Assembly: GCA_900314225.1 (NCBI GenBank)
Contig: OMUM01000213.1
Span: 1-5,954, forward strand
Source: an uncultured bacterium
Lineage (GTDB): Bacteria; Bacillota_I; Bacilli_A; RF39; UBA660
Direction of reading: 5' to 3'
Length of the DNA: 5,954 bases
Part shown: positions 4,816 to 5,954 of the stretch, piece by piece
Layout: every line of letters starts with the position of its first letter
Numbering within the stretch: position 1 is the stretch's first letter
Translations under genes and position numbers: made by a program
Notes under the pieces: generated by a model
What the model saw: the letters and a program-made list of their open reading frames with translations, nothing else
What the model was told of the DNA's origin: nothing
Databases searched by the model: none

Positions 4816-5889
4816 TACTAAAACTTTATCACCAGTATTTAAATATTTGCCAGCTTCAATTGCCATATCATGTGGCATGTTAATACAGCCATGACTTCCA
4901 TTACCATTAAGATAGTTAGATCCTCCAAATACGCTTCTCCATGAAGCATCATGTAATCCTTCTCCACCATTATATGGCATAAAAATATCTACTGCTACAT
5001 CCCAAGTTTGTCCAGTAAGATGAGTATTATATCTTTTTTCATCTATATCAAATAATCCTTCATCGCTTGGTGTATATTTATCAGCTGACTCATTTCCACT
5101 AACTATAGGTGTATCAATAACTATTTCATTGTTATTATATAGTTTTAAATTTTGAGTTGATTTGTCTACTATCGCTACTGGCTGAGATAAAATTGTACAA
5201 TATTCTTTAGGTATATAACCTATATTATTATCTATTTTAACAAAATAACTATTATCAGTTTCGCCATAGATTTCAATTGATTGTAATGGTTCTATTAATG
5301 TTTTTAAGTTAGCTAAGCTTTTATCATTATACAAATTACCTCCATTAGGTAAGTAACCTACATTTATTAAAGGAGAATTTATTTCATATTGATAATCAGG
5401 TCTAACATATTGATAACTTACATATCCGGTAGAATCTCCATAACTAATTTCATACCAACCATTTATTTCATCACTTATTTTAGGAACTGATTCGCCAAGA
5501 CTAAGAACGCCTAAAATATTACTTGTTGTTGATGCTTGTTCTCTTATGTTTACATTATCTGTTGCAATTACAACTGGTACTATTTGGTAATCTGTATTTT
5601 TATTATCTTCATTTTTAATATTATTTTCTTGTTTGACTATTTGTTTATTTTTATAACTTGAAGTAATAGTATCTTGATTATTATTTGTTATACTTTGGTT
5701 TTTATTTAAGATGTATTTTGTTGTATCTTCATTATTATTAATTACTATGTCTTCTTCATTTAAGATATATTTTGATGTGTTTTTACTACTAATTGGTGTT
5801 TTGCTTTTTTCATTAACTGAACCAGTAGTTAGAATTATTCCAGTTGTTGTGAGTAAAAAAATTAATTTTTTCTTTAATTTTAGCTTCAT
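4807..5889 (-). CDS. Secreted SH3-domain L,D-transpeptidase (YkuD family)
   Basis: A 360-residue exported enzyme expected to form 3-3 cross-links in peptidoglycan, or attach proteins to it, outside the membrane. Residues 1-23 are a basic run (KLKLKKK) and a hydrophobic core, acting as a signal peptide or membrane anchor; there is no lipobox Cys. Residues 24-103 are a low-complexity Asn/Thr/Lys linker with an 18-residue tandem repeat. An SH3b domain (about 106-162) has NVNIRE, NGWYEISYG and TGYVSYQYV. A second, more diverged SH3-like segment (about 175-232) ends NIGYIPKEYC. The YkuD domain (about 236-360) has TPSDEG, a MPYNGG segment, His313 in HDASWR and the active-site SHGCIN with Cys335, so it looks active. 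There are 18 residues between His313 and Ser332, one more than the usual 14-17. The start at 5889 is chosen for GAGGAGGT 7 nt upstream; an in-frame ATG at 5934 has no such site and would bury the signal sequence. It is convergent with the small gene. Confidence 0.93.
   Translation of the reverse strand: MKLKLKKKLIFLLTTTGIILTTGSVNEKSKTPISSKNTSKYILNEEDIVINNNEDTTKYILNKNQSITNNNQDTITSSYKNKQIVKQENNIKNEDNKNTDYQIVPVVIATDNVNIREQASTTSNILGVLSLGESVPKISDEINGWYEISYGDSTGYVSYQYVRPDYQYEINSPLINVGYLPNGGNLYNDKSLANLKTLIEPLQSIEIYGETDNSYFVKIDNNIGYIPKEYCTILSQPVAIVDKSTQNLKLYNNNEIVIDTPIVSGNESADKYTPSDEGLFDIDEKRYNTHLTGQTWDVAVDIFMPYNGGEGLHDASWRSVFGGSNYLNGNGSHGCINMPHDMAIEAGKYLNTGDKVLVKK
5671..5778 (-). repeat. In-frame tandem repeat of 2 x 54 bp in the transpeptidase linker
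   Basis: Residues 38-55 and 56-73 of the transpeptidase are two copies of an 18-residue unit with the pattern T-S/T-K-Y-I-L-N, then variable residues, then N-N-N-E/Q-D. At the DNA level the units are 5725-5778 and 5671-5724. The copies have diverged in the middle but keep length and frame. They lie in the flexible stretch between the membrane and the SH3 domain, so copy number could change the reach of the enzyme through the wall. Confidence 0.7.
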
Positions 5890-5896
5890 AATATAT

Positions 5897-5904
5897 ACCT
5901 CCTC
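5897..5904 (-). promoter_or_regulatory. Ribosome binding site of the transpeptidase gene
   Basis: On the minus strand this reads GAGGAGGT, close to a full match to the 16S tail, 7 nt before the ATG at 5889. It settles the start codon at the Met of MKLKLKKK. Confidence 0.9.
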
Positions 5905-5914
5905 GTATAATAAT

Positions 5915-5953
5915 TTTTGTAAGTGATTTATCATTGATATTTTGCTTACAAAA
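5915..5953. repeat. 9-bp inverted repeat upstream of the transpeptidase gene
   Basis: TTTTGTAAG (5915-5923) and CTTACAAAA (5945-5953) are perfect complements with 21 bp between them, so the half-site centres are 30 bp (about three helical turns) apart. No T tract follows on either strand, so it does not look like a terminator. It sits where the promoter of the minus-strand gene should be and overlaps a weak TTGTAA box (5946-5951, minus strand). A dimeric regulator site is possible. The window ends one base later, so the repeat may extend or belong to a larger array. Confidence 0.4.
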
Positions 5954-5954
5954 G

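Noticed and set aside
5907..5912. TATTAT on the minus strand as the transpeptidase -10 box
   Set aside because: Transcription would start within the ribosome binding site and there is no -35 at the right distance. The true promoter may lie in the inverted repeat or outside the window.
5711..5926. Plus-strand open frame opposite the transpeptidase N-terminus
   Set aside because: It is a shadow of the signal peptide and linker coding region, and it has no ribosome binding site.
5890..5934. Upstream in-frame ATG for the transpeptidase
   Set aside because: It has no ribosome binding site and would add 15 residues before the signal peptide; GAGGAGGT fits the Met at 5889.
1..5954. TGA read as Trp (Mycoplasma-type code)
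   Set aside because: Conserved Trp residues in GlmS and the transpeptidase use TGG, and no gene needs TGA read-through. The AT-richness alone is not evidence.

Overview
The window is very AT-rich and reads with ordinary bacterial signals: strong AGGAGG-type ribosome binding sites, sigma-A-like promoters, and AT-rich hairpin terminators. It carries a glmS ribozyme in front of glmS and an exported L,D-transpeptidase. This points to a low-GC Gram-positive bacterium (Bacillota, perhaps an uncultured gut or host-associated lineage) that has peptidoglycan. Conserved Trp residues in GlmS and the transpeptidase are encoded by TGG, and every gene end seen here uses TAA or TAG. Nothing in the window requires a TGA=Trp code.

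Layout. Bases 3-200 hold the C-terminus of a cation diffusion facilitator (metal efflux) transporter. An extended -10 promoter then leads into a two-gene unit. The first gene is a stand-alone ClpB/ClpC-type D1 AAA+ ATPase (239-1225). The second is a zinc-ribbon membrane protein with acidic linker and C-terminal domain probably outside the cell (1239-2351). The unit ends at a 15-bp hairpin terminator (2358-2393). An approximately 390-bp gap follows. It contains a good promoter (2545-2573), a leader with two abutting hairpins, and a compact glmS ribozyme that cleaves before G2637. glmS itself (2792-4567) starts at the second Met of its open frame, which makes Cys2 the nucleophile.

Just after glmS is an unlisted small gene (4617-4775) for a 52-residue one-helix membrane protein. 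It has its own promoter, and its start codon lies in an 11-bp inverted repeat that only a read-through transcript would contain in full. A bidirectional terminator (4774-4806) separates it from a convergent minus-strand gene (4807-5889). That gene encodes a secreted SH3/YkuD L,D-transpeptidase.

How they fit together. GlmS makes glucosamine-6-phosphate, the first dedicated step towards UDP-GlcNAc and peptidoglycan, and its mRNA senses that product through the ribozyme. The transpeptidase cross-links finished peptidoglycan. The AAA+/zinc-ribbon pair is the least understood part: the ATPase keeps its nucleotide machinery but lacks the usual aromatic pore-loop residue, and its partner looks like a membrane protein of unknown function. 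No mobile element, CRISPR array, tRNA or rRNA was seen.
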